Source: Arthrobacter burdickii
Lineage (GTDB): Bacteria; Actinomycetota; Actinomycetes; Actinomycetales; Micrococcaceae
Length of the DNA: 64,000 nucleotides
NCBI RefSeq assembly: GCF_030433645.1
Contig: NZ_JAROCG010000001.1
Coordinates: forward strand, 620,001 to 684,000
Direction: 5' to 3'
The translations under genes and the position numbers were made by a program. Numbering within the stretch: the stretch's first letter is position 1; every line of letters starts with the position of its first letter. The notes under the pieces are model-generated. The model saw only the letters and a list, made by a program, of their open reading frames with translations. It did no database searches and was not told where the DNA came from. This document shows, in pieces, positions 1 through 8,565 of this stretch.

Positions 1-577
1 TGCGATCATCCGCTCGACGCTCGACGACGACCTGCTGCGTGACGCTCTCCTTGAGAACCTTCACCGGAGTGCTCTCAATCCGCTCGAGGAAGCGGCGGCG
101 TACCAGCAGCTGCTGGACGACTTCGGCTGCTCGCATGACGAGCTGGCGGGGCGCCTTGGTCGTTCCCGGCCTCAAATCTCCAACACTCTTCGGCTGATGA
201 AGCTTCCGCCGCTGGTTCAGCGCCGTGTAGCGGCAGGCGTCATTTCCGCCGGCCACGCGCGCGCCCTCCTGGGACTGAACGACGCTGCCGACATGGAGAA
301 GCTCGCGCAGAGGATCGTCGCCGAGGGTTTGTCTGTGCGATCGACGGAGGAGGTTGTCGCTTTGAGCGGGGGCCTCCGGAGGGCGACGAAGTCGGCCACC
401 CCACGCGACGGTGCGCGACACGAGCGGCTCGACTACCTGGCCACCTCTCTGTCCGACCGGCTCGACACCAACGTCAAGATCACCCTCGGCGCCAAGAAGG
501 GCCGCGTCAGCATCGAATTCGCCAGCGTCGATGACCTGAACCGGATAATCGGCGTCCTGTCCCCGAAGACGGATTAG
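1..577 (+). CDS. parB: ParB chromosome-partitioning protein, C-terminal part (5' end outside window)
   Basis: ParB binds parS sites near the origin, spreads along DNA as a CTP-dependent clamp, and works with ParA and SMC in chromosome segregation. The frame is open from base 2 to the TAG at 575-577, giving about 191 residues. They include the end of the N-terminal domain ([14 protein letters not shown]), the helix-turn-helix with [22 protein letters not shown], and a C-terminal dimerisation segment with KKGRVSIEF near the end. The start codon and the CTP-binding motifs lie upstream of the window. The identification is supported by the parS-type palindromes immediately downstream. An internal ATG at 197 is not a real start because conserved ParB sequence continues upstream of it. 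Confidence 0.95.
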   Translation, partial: AIIRSTLDDDLLRDALLENLHRSALNPLEEAAAYQQLLDDFGCSHDELAGRLGRSRPQISNTLRLMKLPPLVQRRVAAGVISAGHARALLGLNDAADMEKLAQRIVAEGLSVRSTEEVVALSGGLRRATKSATPRDGARHERLDYLATSLSDRLDTNVKITLGAKKGRVSIEFASVDDLNRIIGVLSPKTD

Positions 578-599
578 CCGCGGACAGCTTCTTCAATTG

Positions 600-640
600 C
601 CGGGTCTGGTTTCACGTGAAACCAGGCCCGGTTTTTCTTT
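600..640 (+). terminator. Rho-independent terminator of parB, with a parS site as its stem
   Basis: Bases 600-613 pair with 618-631 over 14 bp (one G-U pair), around an ACGT loop, followed by TTTTTCTTT at 632-640. The upper stem is the parS-like palindrome at 608-623. The hairpin starts 22 bases after the parB stop codon. The structure is seen directly; termination activity is inferred. Confidence 0.8.
608..623. promoter_or_regulatory. parS-like ParB-binding site 1
   Basis: GGTTTCACGTGAAACC differs from the general parS consensus TGTTTCACGTGAAACA only at its two end bases and remains a perfect palindrome. It forms the upper stem of the parB terminator. Confidence 0.8.
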
Positions 641-846
641 ACTCCTGTCTTCCATGGCTCTGCGCCGTGCCGGGACAGCGCCTCGCGGGTTCGCTTTCTC
701 CTTTCGGGCCCTGCCGACCACCCATACGGGTCGTGAAGGCTTGGAGAATGGACGGTCATTGCACTTCGGTAGGTCTGAAGGTCATGAGCTGGTCGGAACG
801 GGTCAGCCCCGGTGATGGCGCTTTCTGGGCAGCTGCGCTGCCCCGC

Positions 847-862
847 TGTTTCACGTGAAACA
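847..862. promoter_or_regulatory. parS site 2, perfect consensus
   Basis: TGTTTCACGTGAAACA is an exact match to the bacterial parS consensus, and the palindrome extends one base on each side (846-863). It is the best centromere site in the window, 270 bp downstream of parB. Confidence 0.93.
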
Positions 863-1524
863 GGTCCACGTGTGCACCCGACGATTTCAGCCGGTTTCCG
901 ACTAGCGCGAGAAACGACGAATCGTTGGAGGGCAGGTCAACGCGGGCCCTCGGCGGGGCGACCGGCAGTCAGGCTTCGACGGCTTCCCTCGGGCAATCGT
1001 TCCTCGCGGTCCCTATTTCCTGCAGCAACGGGGATCGGACGCAAATCCGGGCGCTCCGCGTCGTCCGCGCATCTGGCGGTAACGCGATCAGCGCCAGTAG
1101 ACGCAGCAGGGAGGGTCCCTCCGTCACGCGCGTCGTTTCGCTTCTTGTCGTCACAAACGTCCGCCGTCGACAATGCGACGCGGGGTGGCGCTCTTATCGC
1201 TGGGTGGCGCTCGTGGAGCGAGCCGTGGGGCGGCCCAAGCGGGTAGAGCGACGACTACCGGCGAACGACTAGTGTACGTCGCTTCTGTGCTTGCCGATTG
1301 GCTGAATGTCTCGGGCAAGGCGGATCGGCCATGGAGCCTGTAGAACCGGCACAGGAGACTCCACAGCTCCACCAGTCGCACAAACCTTGGCCCGGATGGG
1401 TTCGACCCTGTCTGCCGAGTCCTACCTTCTTACGCTCGCCACTACGGAGGACGGAAGCAGCGCCTCAACAAGGGCGGGCGGTGGAGCGTGATGTCGGCTC
1501 CATGTGGCTGGTACCCGCGGTGCT

Positions 1525-1540
1525 GGTTCCACGTGAAAGA
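1525..1540. promoter_or_regulatory. Degenerate parS-like site 3
   Basis: GGTTCCACGTGAAAGA keeps the CACGTGAAA core but differs from consensus at three positions. It may be a weak or decayed ParB site. Confidence 0.45.
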
Positions 1541-1674
1541 CTAGCCGCTGTGGGCCGGGCGCTCACGGAGATGGTGGTGCTGGTAATGCCCGGAAGCAGC
1601 TTTATCGAAAGCGGAGTTGGTCATCGTCACCCTCCACCTCGGTACTACCAGCCAGCACGCCGTCTCCGCACTGA

Positions 1675-1690
1675 CGTTTCACGTGAAACA
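1675..1690. promoter_or_regulatory. parS site 4
   Basis: CGTTTCACGTGAAACA has one mismatch to consensus, at the first base. It is probably bound by ParB. Confidence 0.85.
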
Positions 1691-2208
1691 CGGCCGGGAT
1701 CAGACCTCCCTGCTTCTTTTGCTGGTGTTCCTGGCGATGGTGCCACTGTCGAGCACGTTGGACCGAGGAGTAGCGCCTGAGAGGGGCTGCTACGTCTGGT
1801 CCCCTCATGCCTTGTGCTTCTGATTCTTCCAATGACCCAGCAGGCATTCCTCTGTCGTTTCGACGGAGCTGGGATGAACCGTATCTGAGCCCTGGTCGCG
1901 TGATCCAACAGGGCTGAGGTGAGCAGGCGGCGCGTGCTCGGGGCTTTGGCCGGCGAGGGTGGAGACGAGCCTGGGAGGCGTTTCGGGACGGCCGCCCTAT
2001 GCGTGCGGTGTTGGGACGCTTTCGCGGAGCGGTGCGGAGCGGGGCGTTGCCTGGGCCGGATGCTCATTGTGATGCCGAAACGCCGCGAGTCGGAGGTGCC
2101 GGTAGGCACCCACCTGCCGAGAGCGAGCATGCACGGCCTTGGAGCGATAGATGGGCGGGGCTAGTTCCTCACGCGCTCCTGAGGGGCGTTCATACATGGA
2201 CCATGGAG

Positions 2209-2224
2209 GGTTTCACGTGAAACG
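2209..2224. promoter_or_regulatory. parS-like site 5
   Basis: GGTTTCACGTGAAACG has an intact 14-bp core, GTTTCACGTGAAAC, with mismatches only at the two outermost bases. Confidence 0.8.
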
Positions 2225-2631
2225 GCGGGGGCGCAGAGGGTCCTCGGGAGGCCGCAAAGGTGAGATTGTTCCGATGGGCGCTCGGCTCCATCTCGGATCG
2301 TCGGGCGGCTTGTGTCCGCAGTCCCGGCGCCTAAGTGGGTTCGGCCTGTGCCCGCGCCACGACAGCACACGAGCGGCAGTCGCCTGACGTCCAGGCCGGC
2401 TGATCTCCTGTCCTGGTCGCCGTCGGCATTCCGAGCGGAGGGTCCTGGTGCGTCGGCCAGCGACGCACCGCGGGCCGGTGCCGCTCAGCGGTTCCGCCGG
2501 TTAGTCGTGCTGACGCTCAGCTGTTCATCGTGCTGACGCTCGGGCGGGAGGACCTTGCGGCTGGACCGGTCAACCCGCTGACGAACGCCGGCGAATTCCG
2601 CCCGCCAGCGCAAGGGTGCTCCCTCCGGTCC

Positions 2632-2647
2632 CGTTTTACGTGAAACG
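2632..2647. promoter_or_regulatory. parS-like site 6
   Basis: CGTTTTACGTGAAACG has one core change (C to T in the left half) plus altered end bases, so it is a weaker candidate. It closes the series of parS-like sites 5' of the trxA terminator. Confidence 0.6.
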
Positions 2648-2765
2648 GTCGAAGGCTGAGCAGCCGGGTGACTGGACGGCATCGAGCTTTCGCTACCCGA
2701 CGTCACTCTTGAACAACTCGCTTCACGCGTTGCTGCCTCATGTTGTGCCGAGCGAAGCCCCAACG

Positions 2766-2800
2766 CAGAAGGACCCGACGGAATCCGTCGGGTCCTTCTG
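2766..2800 (-). terminator. Hairpin downstream of trxA
   Basis: A 16-bp perfect inverted repeat (CAGAAGGACCCGACGG and its complement) with a 3-base loop lies just past the trxA stop. There is no clear U-tract on the minus strand, so it is a probable rather than certain terminator. Confidence 0.6.
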
Positions 2801-2813
2801 CATCAAACTCGGA

Positions 2814-3140
2814 TCAGTTGATGAAGGCTGCGAATTCCTGCTCAAGTACCTGCTTAGGCTTTGCGCCGATGGAGGTCGCTGCCACCTCGCCACCCTGGAA
2901 GACGTACACGGCGGGAATCGACGTGATGCCGTACTTGGCTGCGATAGCGGGGTTGTCGTCGACGTTCACCTTCACGACATCGACCTTCTCGGCGTGCTCG
3001 GCCGCGATGTCATCCAGGATCGGCGACAGCATGCGGCAGGGTCCGCACCACTCGGCCCAGAAATCGACGATGACGGGCTTGCTGGCCTTCAGGACGTCGG
3101 CGTCGAACGACGCGTCCGTCACATCCTTTGCGTTGCTCAT
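2814..3140 (-). CDS. trxA: Thioredoxin
   Basis: Small cytoplasmic disulfide reductase of 108 residues that passes electrons from thioredoxin reductase to ribonucleotide reductase, peroxiredoxins and other proteins. The active site WCGPC (Cys32 and Cys35) follows the typical VIVDFWAE strand, and the cis-proline loop TSIPAVYVF is present. The ATG at 3140 was chosen because AAGGAG sits 7 bases upstream and the protein then has normal thioredoxin length. The frame extends upstream to 3458, but only into trxB. It is transcribed after trxB with a 25-base gap, so the two probably form one operon. A hairpin follows the stop. Confidence 0.97.
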   Translation of the reverse strand: MSNAKDVTDASFDADVLKASKPVIVDFWAEWCGPCRMLSPILDDIAAEHAEKVDVVKVNVDDNPAIAAKYGITSIPAVYVFQGGEVAATSIGAKPKQVLEQEFAAFIN

Positions 3141-3165
3141 TGCAATACTCCTTGTGGTTGGTGGA

Positions 3166-4224
3166 TCAGAAAGACGCGGTCTCGGAAACAGCCTCGGCCG
3201 GAGGGGTAGGAACGCGTGCCGCCGTCTGGGAGGCGCTGACGGTGTCGGCCAGGTAGTGTTCGACGTCCAGCGCCGCAACACAGCCGCTACCCGACGCCGT
3301 GATCGCCTGCCGGTAGGTGGGATCGATGACATCGCCGGCAGCGAAGACGCCGGGGAGCGAGGTCTTGGAGGTGCGACCCAGGACAGCGATGGTTCCCTCG
3401 CTGGTGAGTTCGAGCTGGTCCCTGACCAGGTCGACGCGTGGATCATTGCCGATGGCAACGAAGATGCCGGTGACGTCGAGATCGCTCGTGGTGCCGTCGA
3501 CGGTGCTCGCGAGCTTCACGCCGGTGACCTTGTCGGTTCCGTGGATGCCTACCACTTCCGAGTTCCAGAGGAAGCGGATCTTCTCGTGGGCGAAAGCACG
3601 GTCCTGCATGATCTTGGAAGCACGCAGGGTATCGCGGCGGTGGATGACAGTGACGGAACGGGCGAACTTCGTCAGGAAGAGGGCTTCCTCCATCGCCGAG
3701 TCACCGCCGCCGACGACTGCGATGTCCTGGTCCCGGAAGAAGAAACCATCACACGTTGCACACCAGCTGACGCCGTGGCCCGAAAGCCGCTTCTCGTCCT
3801 CGAGCCCGATCTCCCGGTATTCGGATCCTGTCGAGATGATGACGGCGCGGGCGAGGAATTCCTCACCCGTGGCGATGGTGAGCTTCTTGATCTCGCCGGA
3901 CAGCTCGGCCGACACGACATCCTCGAAGAGGATCTCGGTACCGAAGCGCCGCGCCTGCTTCTCGAACTGTTCCATCAGGTCCGGGCCCATGACGCCTTCC
4001 GGGAACCCGGGGAAGTTCTCGACATCGGTGGTGTTCATCAGCTCACCGCCGGCCTTCACCGAGCTAGCGATCATGACGGGTTTGAGGTTCGCCCGTGCGG
4101 TGTAGACCGCCGCCGTGTAACCGGAGGGTCCAGATCCGACGATGATCACGTCGTGGATCTTCGGTTCGCTGCCGGAGGTATCTGCGGTGGGGGTGTCCAG
4201 TTGGACATCGGTTTGGGTTGTCAC
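3166..4224 (-). CDS. trxB: Thioredoxin reductase (NADPH)
   Basis: FAD flavoenzyme that uses NADPH to reduce thioredoxin (TrxA, encoded just downstream). From the chosen GTG start there are 352 residues. The FAD-binding motif GSGPSG is at residues 30-35, the redox-active CATC at 155-158, the NADPH motif GGGDSA at 172-177, and the second FAD motif GVFAAGDV near the C-terminus. The start is uncertain. GTG at 4224 has GAAAGG 12 bases upstream and leaves a short acidic N-terminal extension. A TTG at 4332 would add 36 unconserved-looking residues. The C-terminus has a Ser/Ala-rich tail of about 25 residues beyond the catalytic fold. Confidence 0.95.
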   Translation of the reverse strand: MTTQTDVQLDTPTADTSGSEPKIHDVIIVGSGPSGYTAAVYTARANLKPVMIASSVKAGGELMNTTDVENFPGFPEGVMGPDLMEQFEKQARRFGTEILFEDVVSAELSGEIKKLTIATGEEFLARAVIISTGSEYREIGLEDEKRLSGHGVSWCATCDGFFFRDQDIAVVGGGDSAMEEALFLTKFARSVTVIHRRDTLRASKIMQDRAFAHEKIRFLWNSEVVGIHGTDKVTGVKLASTVDGTTSDLDVTGIFVAIGNDPRVDLVRDQLELTSEGTIAVLGRTSKTSLPGVFAAGDVIDPTYRQAITASGSGCVAALDVEHYLADTVSASQTAARVPTPPAEAVSETASF

Positions 4225-4385
4225 GTTCTCGAAAGACCTTTCTGTCTTCTCATACGCTGATACGGCCGAGTCGGGCTTATCCGCGGACACTTCCACAACG
4301 GAACCGCACGTGGAGTTATTCCGTCCCTGCAAGTCCGCGCCCCGCCTCGGTGGCCCTGGGCTGCCGCTGAGCTGGCGCTGTGCGG

Positions 4386-6053
4386 CTAGGTGACGCTGAT
4401 CTCCGCGATGCGAAGACCGAACGGGTACTGTGCGTCGATGCTCGAGAGCCTGGGGAGCTGTGTGAAGTCGACGATGACGTAACGCGCCGTCCGCGGCCCG
4501 TCCGCGCCTTCAGGGATCGGAAGGGTCATCGTGGGCGCAGTGAATCCACCCTGCGCGATCTGTTCCGCGCCCTCCACCGTCGGCTCGTCATTGATGAGCA
4601 CCGAGAAACTGCCGCCGGCGCCATTGAGCTGGGCGATGGAGACCTCGGAGATGGTCGATTCCTGTTCGAGCTCGACGACGAGGGCGAGGCTGGTGGCAAG
4701 ACCACCGAAGGTGTCGCTGGCATAGACCTGGTTGCCCCAGAACGACGCGGTGTTCCCGTCGATGATCAGGGGCAGGTTCACGTCATTCGCTGCATCAAGG
4801 GCCTGGTTGTCCGGGACCACGCGGGTGATTCCCGTGATCACAGGCGCTACGGCTTCGGCTGTCGGCTCGGCTGTGGCCGTCGTCGGTGCCGTGGTTGCAT
4901 CCTCCGCTGAGGGGTCACCAGTGGCCTGCTGGGTCTCGCTGTCGGCGACGGGGGTCCCACTGAAGAGGGAACCGAGTTGCGTGGCCGCAAGAACGACGGC
5001 GACCACCAGCACGATGGAGAGAACCGCGCCGACGAGCATACGGGTGAAGTTGCGGCCCTTGCTGTCGTCGTCGTCGTAGCCATCAGGGCCGTCGGCCGAG
5101 TGGGAATCGTCATCGTCGTAGTCGGACACCGGGAAACGCGATGCCGCCCGTTCCGGGTGCCGGGACGCCGCCGCTCCGGCCCCTGCCGCTCCGACGATGA
5201 CGGCTCCTGTTGCGGCCGCCGGCCCTCCCTGGTCTGTGCCGTCGTGCTCGCGCGACTCGTCCCGCGGCTGGACATGCGACTCGTCCCGCGACTCGTCCCG
5301 CGGCTGGACATGCGACTCGTCCCGCGACTCGTCCCGCGACTGGACATGCGGCTGCACATACGACTCGTCCCGCGGCTCGACATCCGACTGACCAGGCGAG
5401 GTGGTGGATGAGGTGGTAGATGCAGCCGATGCACCCGAGGGTCGCTGGCTGGGCGGCGGCGGAACGAGGTGGGAGTGCTGGCGGACCGGGGCCTGCTCGG
5501 CTGCGGCGGGAGGAACATCCGAGGTGTCGTCCCGCTGGTCGTCCCCGGAGCCTCGCCGCCCGAATCGCCGCGCCAGTCCGGCGAAGCGGGAGGCCCGATG
5601 CTGCCGCCCGTCGTCGTACTCCTCGTACTCCTCGTAATGATCGTCGTAGGTTTCCGGCTCCGTCGAGCGCGGCCCGCCGAAGATCTCGGAACCGAGGGTG
5701 TCGGTGAAGAACGGCTCAATGTACGGAGCCTCGGGTGCGGGAGCATCCTGCTGCACGATCAGGTCGAGCATGTCGGCGGCCGGGGCGCGGTTGGTCACCA
5801 GGTAGGTATCGGACTCGGAGATGCCGAGATCGAGGACCTGGATGTTCCCGGTCCTGTCACCCGTCGCCAGGTCACGCGCGCTCGCGGCCACCTGGGAGGC
5901 GTTGCCGGCTGATGCGACGAGGATGCTGACCGGCCGGTTGAGCACCTGGTCGACGCCGTCGAGCACGAGGTCCTTCTCAGCAGATGCCAGTACGTAGGCG
6001 GTCACTTTGTAGCGGCCGCCCAGCACTGAACCGACGTCTACTGCTTCTGGCAC
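4386..6053 (-). CDS. Pseudokinase-like membrane protein, counterpart of the C-terminal part of mycobacterial MviN
   Basis: This 555-residue protein lies directly downstream of murJ. Residues about 8-125 resemble a degenerate kinase N-lobe (GGRYKVTAYV, then NRPVSILVAS) with no catalytic HRD or DFG motifs. Residues 126-338 are a charged, Pro/Ser-rich linker with 12-residue repeats. A single membrane helix spans about 339-359. Residues about 403-555 form an extracytoplasmic domain that looks like a discoidin/F5-8-type beta-sandwich (ASFWGNQVYA, ARYVIVDFTQLP). In mycobacteria MviN carries flippase, pseudokinase and extracellular domains in one chain, so here they appear split into two genes. A role in controlling lipid II flipping is inferred. 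The start is GTG with GGGAGGAA upstream. Confidence 0.75.
   Translation of the reverse strand: MPEAVDVGSVLGGRYKVTAYVLASAEKDLVLDGVDQVLNRPVSILVASAGNASQVAASARDLATGDRTGNIQVLDLGISESDTYLVTNRAPAADMLDLIVQQDAPAPEAPYIEPFFTDTLGSEIFGGPRSTEPETYDDHYEEYEEYDDGRQHRASRFAGLARRFGRRGSGDDQRDDTSDVPPAAAEQAPVRQHSHLVPPPPSQRPSGASAASTTSSTTSPGQSDVEPRDESYVQPHVQSRDESRDESHVQPRDESRDESHVQPRDESREHDGTDQGGPAAATGAVIVGAAGAGAAASRHPERAASRFPVSDYDDDDSHSADGPDGYDDDDSKGRNFTRMLVGAVLSIVLVVAVVLAATQLGSLFSGTPVADSETQQATGDPSAEDATTAPTTATAEPTAEAVAPVITGITRVVPDNQALDAANDVNLPLIIDGNTASFWGNQVYASDTFGGLATSLALVVELEQESTISEVSIAQLNGAGGSFSVLINDEPTVEGAEQIAQGGFTAPTMTLPIPEGADGPRTARYVIVDFTQLPRLSSIDAQYPFGLRIAEISVT
5247..5378. repeat. 36-bp tandem repeat inside the pseudokinase gene
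   Basis: The DNA encodes roughly three and a half copies of the 12-residue unit RDESRDESHVQP, with shorter RDES sub-repeats, in the disordered linker before the membrane helix. All units keep the reading frame. Copy number is likely to vary between strains. Confidence 0.85.
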
Positions 6054-6127
6054 GTGTTCCTCCCGGCGAACCCTGGCTGATTTCTATCCATGCTACCGGT
6101 CGGTCAGCCCATAACCCGGCTGGCAGG

Positions 6128-7846
6128 TCAGGCGCCGCTCCGTCGGAATCTTGCGAGCAGCGGCTTCACGAACTCGTCCAGTTCGGTGATTTTGAGCAGT
6201 TTCAGCATCGCCAGGTACACGGCGGACATGGTGATTCCACCGATCGCGAGCACGAGGACGGCGTCGAATTTGGACTGCCAGAGGAAGCCGTCGGCGTCAT
6301 ATCCGCCGAACGCCCAGCACAGTGCCGTTCCGGCGATCGCTGCGGCGATGCCGGCGATGGTGAGCCGTACATGGACATCGAAGACGTGCCCTGCACCGTA
6401 CGGACCGATCTTGCGGGTCAGGACGATGTGGCTGACCACGACGGCGATCACATTGCCCAGCGAGTACGAGACGGCCAGCATCGGCACGATGAGCCGGGGT
6501 TCGAACGTGCCGGCGGTGAGTGCGAGCACCACGCCGACGACGGACAGGATCAACTGGATCCGAAGGGGCGAGCGGACGTCCTCACTCGCGTAGAAGACGC
6601 GGTTCAGGAAGAAGCTCGCGCTGAGGAAGGGTGCTCCGACGGCGAGGATCGCGATGATGACGCCGTTGATCGCGGCGCTCTCCGCGGATTCACTGAACAG
6701 CATGCCCAACGGGCCGGCGAAGGTGAGCAGGGCGGCCGCGCCGAAGACGGTTGCGACACCGATGATCCGCAGGCCCTGGGAGAGGGTCGCCCGGACCGCA
6801 GCGAGGTTGTTGTCCGCATGCGCCGAGGACAACTGGTTGAACATGACCGTCGCCAGGGACAGCGCGATGACCGAGTGCGGCAACTGGTACACCATCGCGC
6901 CGAACTCCAGGTTGGTGAGGCCCGCGATCTGCACGGGCGGGTCCTGTGCGAGGAGCCGGGGGCGGGCTTCGGAGGCGATGGTCGCGACGCGCTGGTTCAG
7001 GAGGTATAGACCGTTGCCGATGAGCATCGTGACGATGGTGACGGACGCGAGCTTTCCTGTGCGTCCGAGTCCTGTTCCGCGCACACCGAACTTGGGCCGG
7101 AGCCCGAGCTGAAGGCGCTTGAGGGGGAGGAACAGCACGAGGGCCTGGATGACGATGCCCAGGGTCGTTCCGCCGGCCAGCAGCATCGTCTGCCCCGACG
7201 TCCACGTCTCGGGGCTGTGCCGTTCTGTCTGCTCACTCCCCATGAGCAGGATGAATGTCGTGAGGAAGGCGATGGACACGACGTTGTTGACGACCGGCGC
7301 CCACATGTACGGACCGAAGGACCCGTTGGCGTTCAGGATCTGGCCGGTCACGGCGTACATCCCGTAGAAGAAGATCTGCGGCAGGCACCAGTACGCGAAG
7401 GCCGTGGTGAGGGCGAGGCTCGCGCCCGTGACACTCGTCGTCAGGCCGACGATGACGGGCGCTGCGAGCGTCACGAGCACCGTCAGCACGAGCAGGCCGG
7501 CGGCAGCCAGGGTGAGCAGCCGGCTGACGTAGTCCGCTCCCCGGTCGGGCTGCCTGCTGGCGCGGATGATCTGCGGCACCAGGACGGCGTTGAAGACGCC
7601 GCCTGCGAGCATCAGGTAGAGGAAGTTCGGCAGGTTGTTCGCGGAGGTGAAGAGATCCGAGACCTGCCCCGTCGCCCCGATCGCGGTCGCGAGCAGCGCC
7701 ACGCGGACCAGGCCGAGGATCCGCGAGACCAGGGTTCCTGCAGCCATGATCGCGCTGGAGCGGGCGGTGGAGCCGCTCCGCGGGGCAGCAGGGTCCCGGG
7801 CCGGCCCGCCCTGCTGGGGGACGGAGGTTGTGTTCGTTTCAGACAT
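6128..7846 (-). CDS. murJ: Lipid II flippase MurJ (MviN family)
   Basis: Polytopic membrane protein that moves the peptidoglycan precursor lipid II across the cytoplasmic membrane. From ATG at 7846 it has 572 residues. The family N-terminal motif ISxxLG-type TLVSRILGLVRVALLA is near residue 40, SFFLNRVFYASEDVRSPLRIQ occurs in the second half, and about 14 hydrophobic segments are visible. Arginines conserved in the central cavity of the family appear in the first helix. A GTG at 7864 could add six residues but has no better ribosome binding site. It is followed 74 bases downstream by the pseudokinase gene and is probably cotranscribed with it. Confidence 0.93.
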   Translation of the reverse strand: MSETNTTSVPQQGGPARDPAAPRSGSTARSSAIMAAGTLVSRILGLVRVALLATAIGATGQVSDLFTSANNLPNFLYLMLAGGVFNAVLVPQIIRASRQPDRGADYVSRLLTLAAAGLLVLTVLVTLAAPVIVGLTTSVTGASLALTTAFAYWCLPQIFFYGMYAVTGQILNANGSFGPYMWAPVVNNVVSIAFLTTFILLMGSEQTERHSPETWTSGQTMLLAGGTTLGIVIQALVLFLPLKRLQLGLRPKFGVRGTGLGRTGKLASVTIVTMLIGNGLYLLNQRVATIASEARPRLLAQDPPVQIAGLTNLEFGAMVYQLPHSVIALSLATVMFNQLSSAHADNNLAAVRATLSQGLRIIGVATVFGAAALLTFAGPLGMLFSESAESAAINGVIIAILAVGAPFLSASFFLNRVFYASEDVRSPLRIQLILSVVGVVLALTAGTFEPRLIVPMLAVSYSLGNVIAVVVSHIVLTRKIGPYGAGHVFDVHVRLTIAGIAAAIAGTALCWAFGGYDADGFLWQSKFDAVLVLAIGGITMSAVYLAMLKLLKITELDEFVKPLLARFRRSGA

Positions 7847-7903
7847 CGCTACCCATCGTCCCACGGGACGTCGGCAGCGCGCGGCGCTCGAGGTGCGGCG
7901 ACG

Positions 7904-8434
7904 TCAGAGGTGCTCGGGCAGGACCTCACGCGCGAGGTCCGCGATGCGGCGTTCGTTGGGGAAGGACAGGCGACGGCCCAGCTCCTGCAGCGGCACCCAG
8001 GCGACGTCGACGGCCTCGTGGTCCGGATCGTTCTCGATCGTCAGGTATCCGCCCGTGGCGATGAGCAGGAAGTGGTGGACCGTCTTGTGCACGCGGTGGC
8101 CGCTGACGGTGAACCAGTAGTCGATGCTCCCGAGGGCGGAGACGATCCTGCCCTCGATCCCGGTCTCCTCGGCGATCTCGCGGACAGCGGCTTCCTCGCT
8201 GTTCTCGGAGCCCTCCGGGTGGCCCTTCGGCAGGCACCACTCGAGGCGTCCGCCACGGTTCAGCCGGGCGATGATGGCGACGTCGAGCGTCTCCTTGCTG
8301 GCGTCCACGACGATCCCGCCGGCGGACACCTCCTCCACCGTCGGGAGCTGGTGCTGGACGGCAGGCATACCCGTGGTTCCCATTGACACTGTCAACGGGG
8401 TGCGCTTTGGAGCACTTGGAACGGGTCGGTCCAT
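7904..8434 (-). CDS. Nudix hydrolase
   Basis: A 176-residue protein with a complete Nudix box: Gly71, five residues, Glu77, seven residues, then REIAEETGI at 85-93, the Mg-binding site of pyrophosphohydrolases that act on nucleoside diphosphates linked to another group. The substrate cannot be read from sequence; the family includes housecleaning (d)NTPases and RNA 5'-processing enzymes. It sits beside the CCA-adding enzyme gene in opposite orientation, an arrangement I recall as common in actinobacteria. The start at MDRPVP was chosen because the frame further upstream would overlap the pcnA promoter region; the ribosome binding site is weak. Confidence 0.88.
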   Translation of the reverse strand: MDRPVPSAPKRTPLTVSMGTTGMPAVQHQLPTVEEVSAGGIVVDASKETLDVAIIARLNRGGRLEWCLPKGHPEGSENSEEAAVREIAEETGIEGRIVSALGSIDYWFTVSGHRVHKTVHHFLLIATGGYLTIENDPDHEAVDVAWVPLQELGRRLSFPNERRIADLAREVLPEHL

Positions 8435-8565
8435 GCAGACCACTCTAACGATCTTTAAGGAGCGGCGATGACGGCGCGACCCGCCGCCCACCCACCCGTA
8501 CAGCATCGGTTCGGGCCGGTGCGCGGTGTGGGAAACCGGGGCGGATCTGGCACCCTTAAGGGACT

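Larger units (their letters stand above)
578..2813. other. 2.2-kb apparently non-coding origin-proximal region with parS array
   Basis: No credible gene was found between the parB stop and the trxA stop. The open frames here are short, overlap on both strands, are rich in Arg, Ser and Pro, and have no family motifs or consistent ribosome binding sites. Several owe part of their length to translated parS sequence, which gives FHVK or VSRET. What stands out is six parS-like palindromes, at 608, 847, 1525, 1675, 2209 and 2632. The region could be a dedicated centromere, the remains of decayed genes, or both. No DnaA-box cluster was noticed. Confidence 0.7.

Noticed and set aside
812-2130. Open frames of 60-160 codons downstream of parB as small genes
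   Set aside because: They overlap on both strands, lack ribosome binding sites and motifs, and several are lengthened by translated parS palindromes.
2740-4260. A 506-codon plus-strand frame opposite trxA/trxB
   Set aside because: It is the complement of two clearly recognised genes, has no family motifs, and reflects high GC at third codon positions.
4225-4332. TTG start at 4332 for trxB
   Set aside because: It adds 36 residues with no family similarity and has no better ribosome binding site than GTG 4224.
5247-5378. CRISPR-like repeat array
   Set aside because: Units are contiguous without spacers, keep a reading frame in a membrane protein gene, and no cas gene is near.
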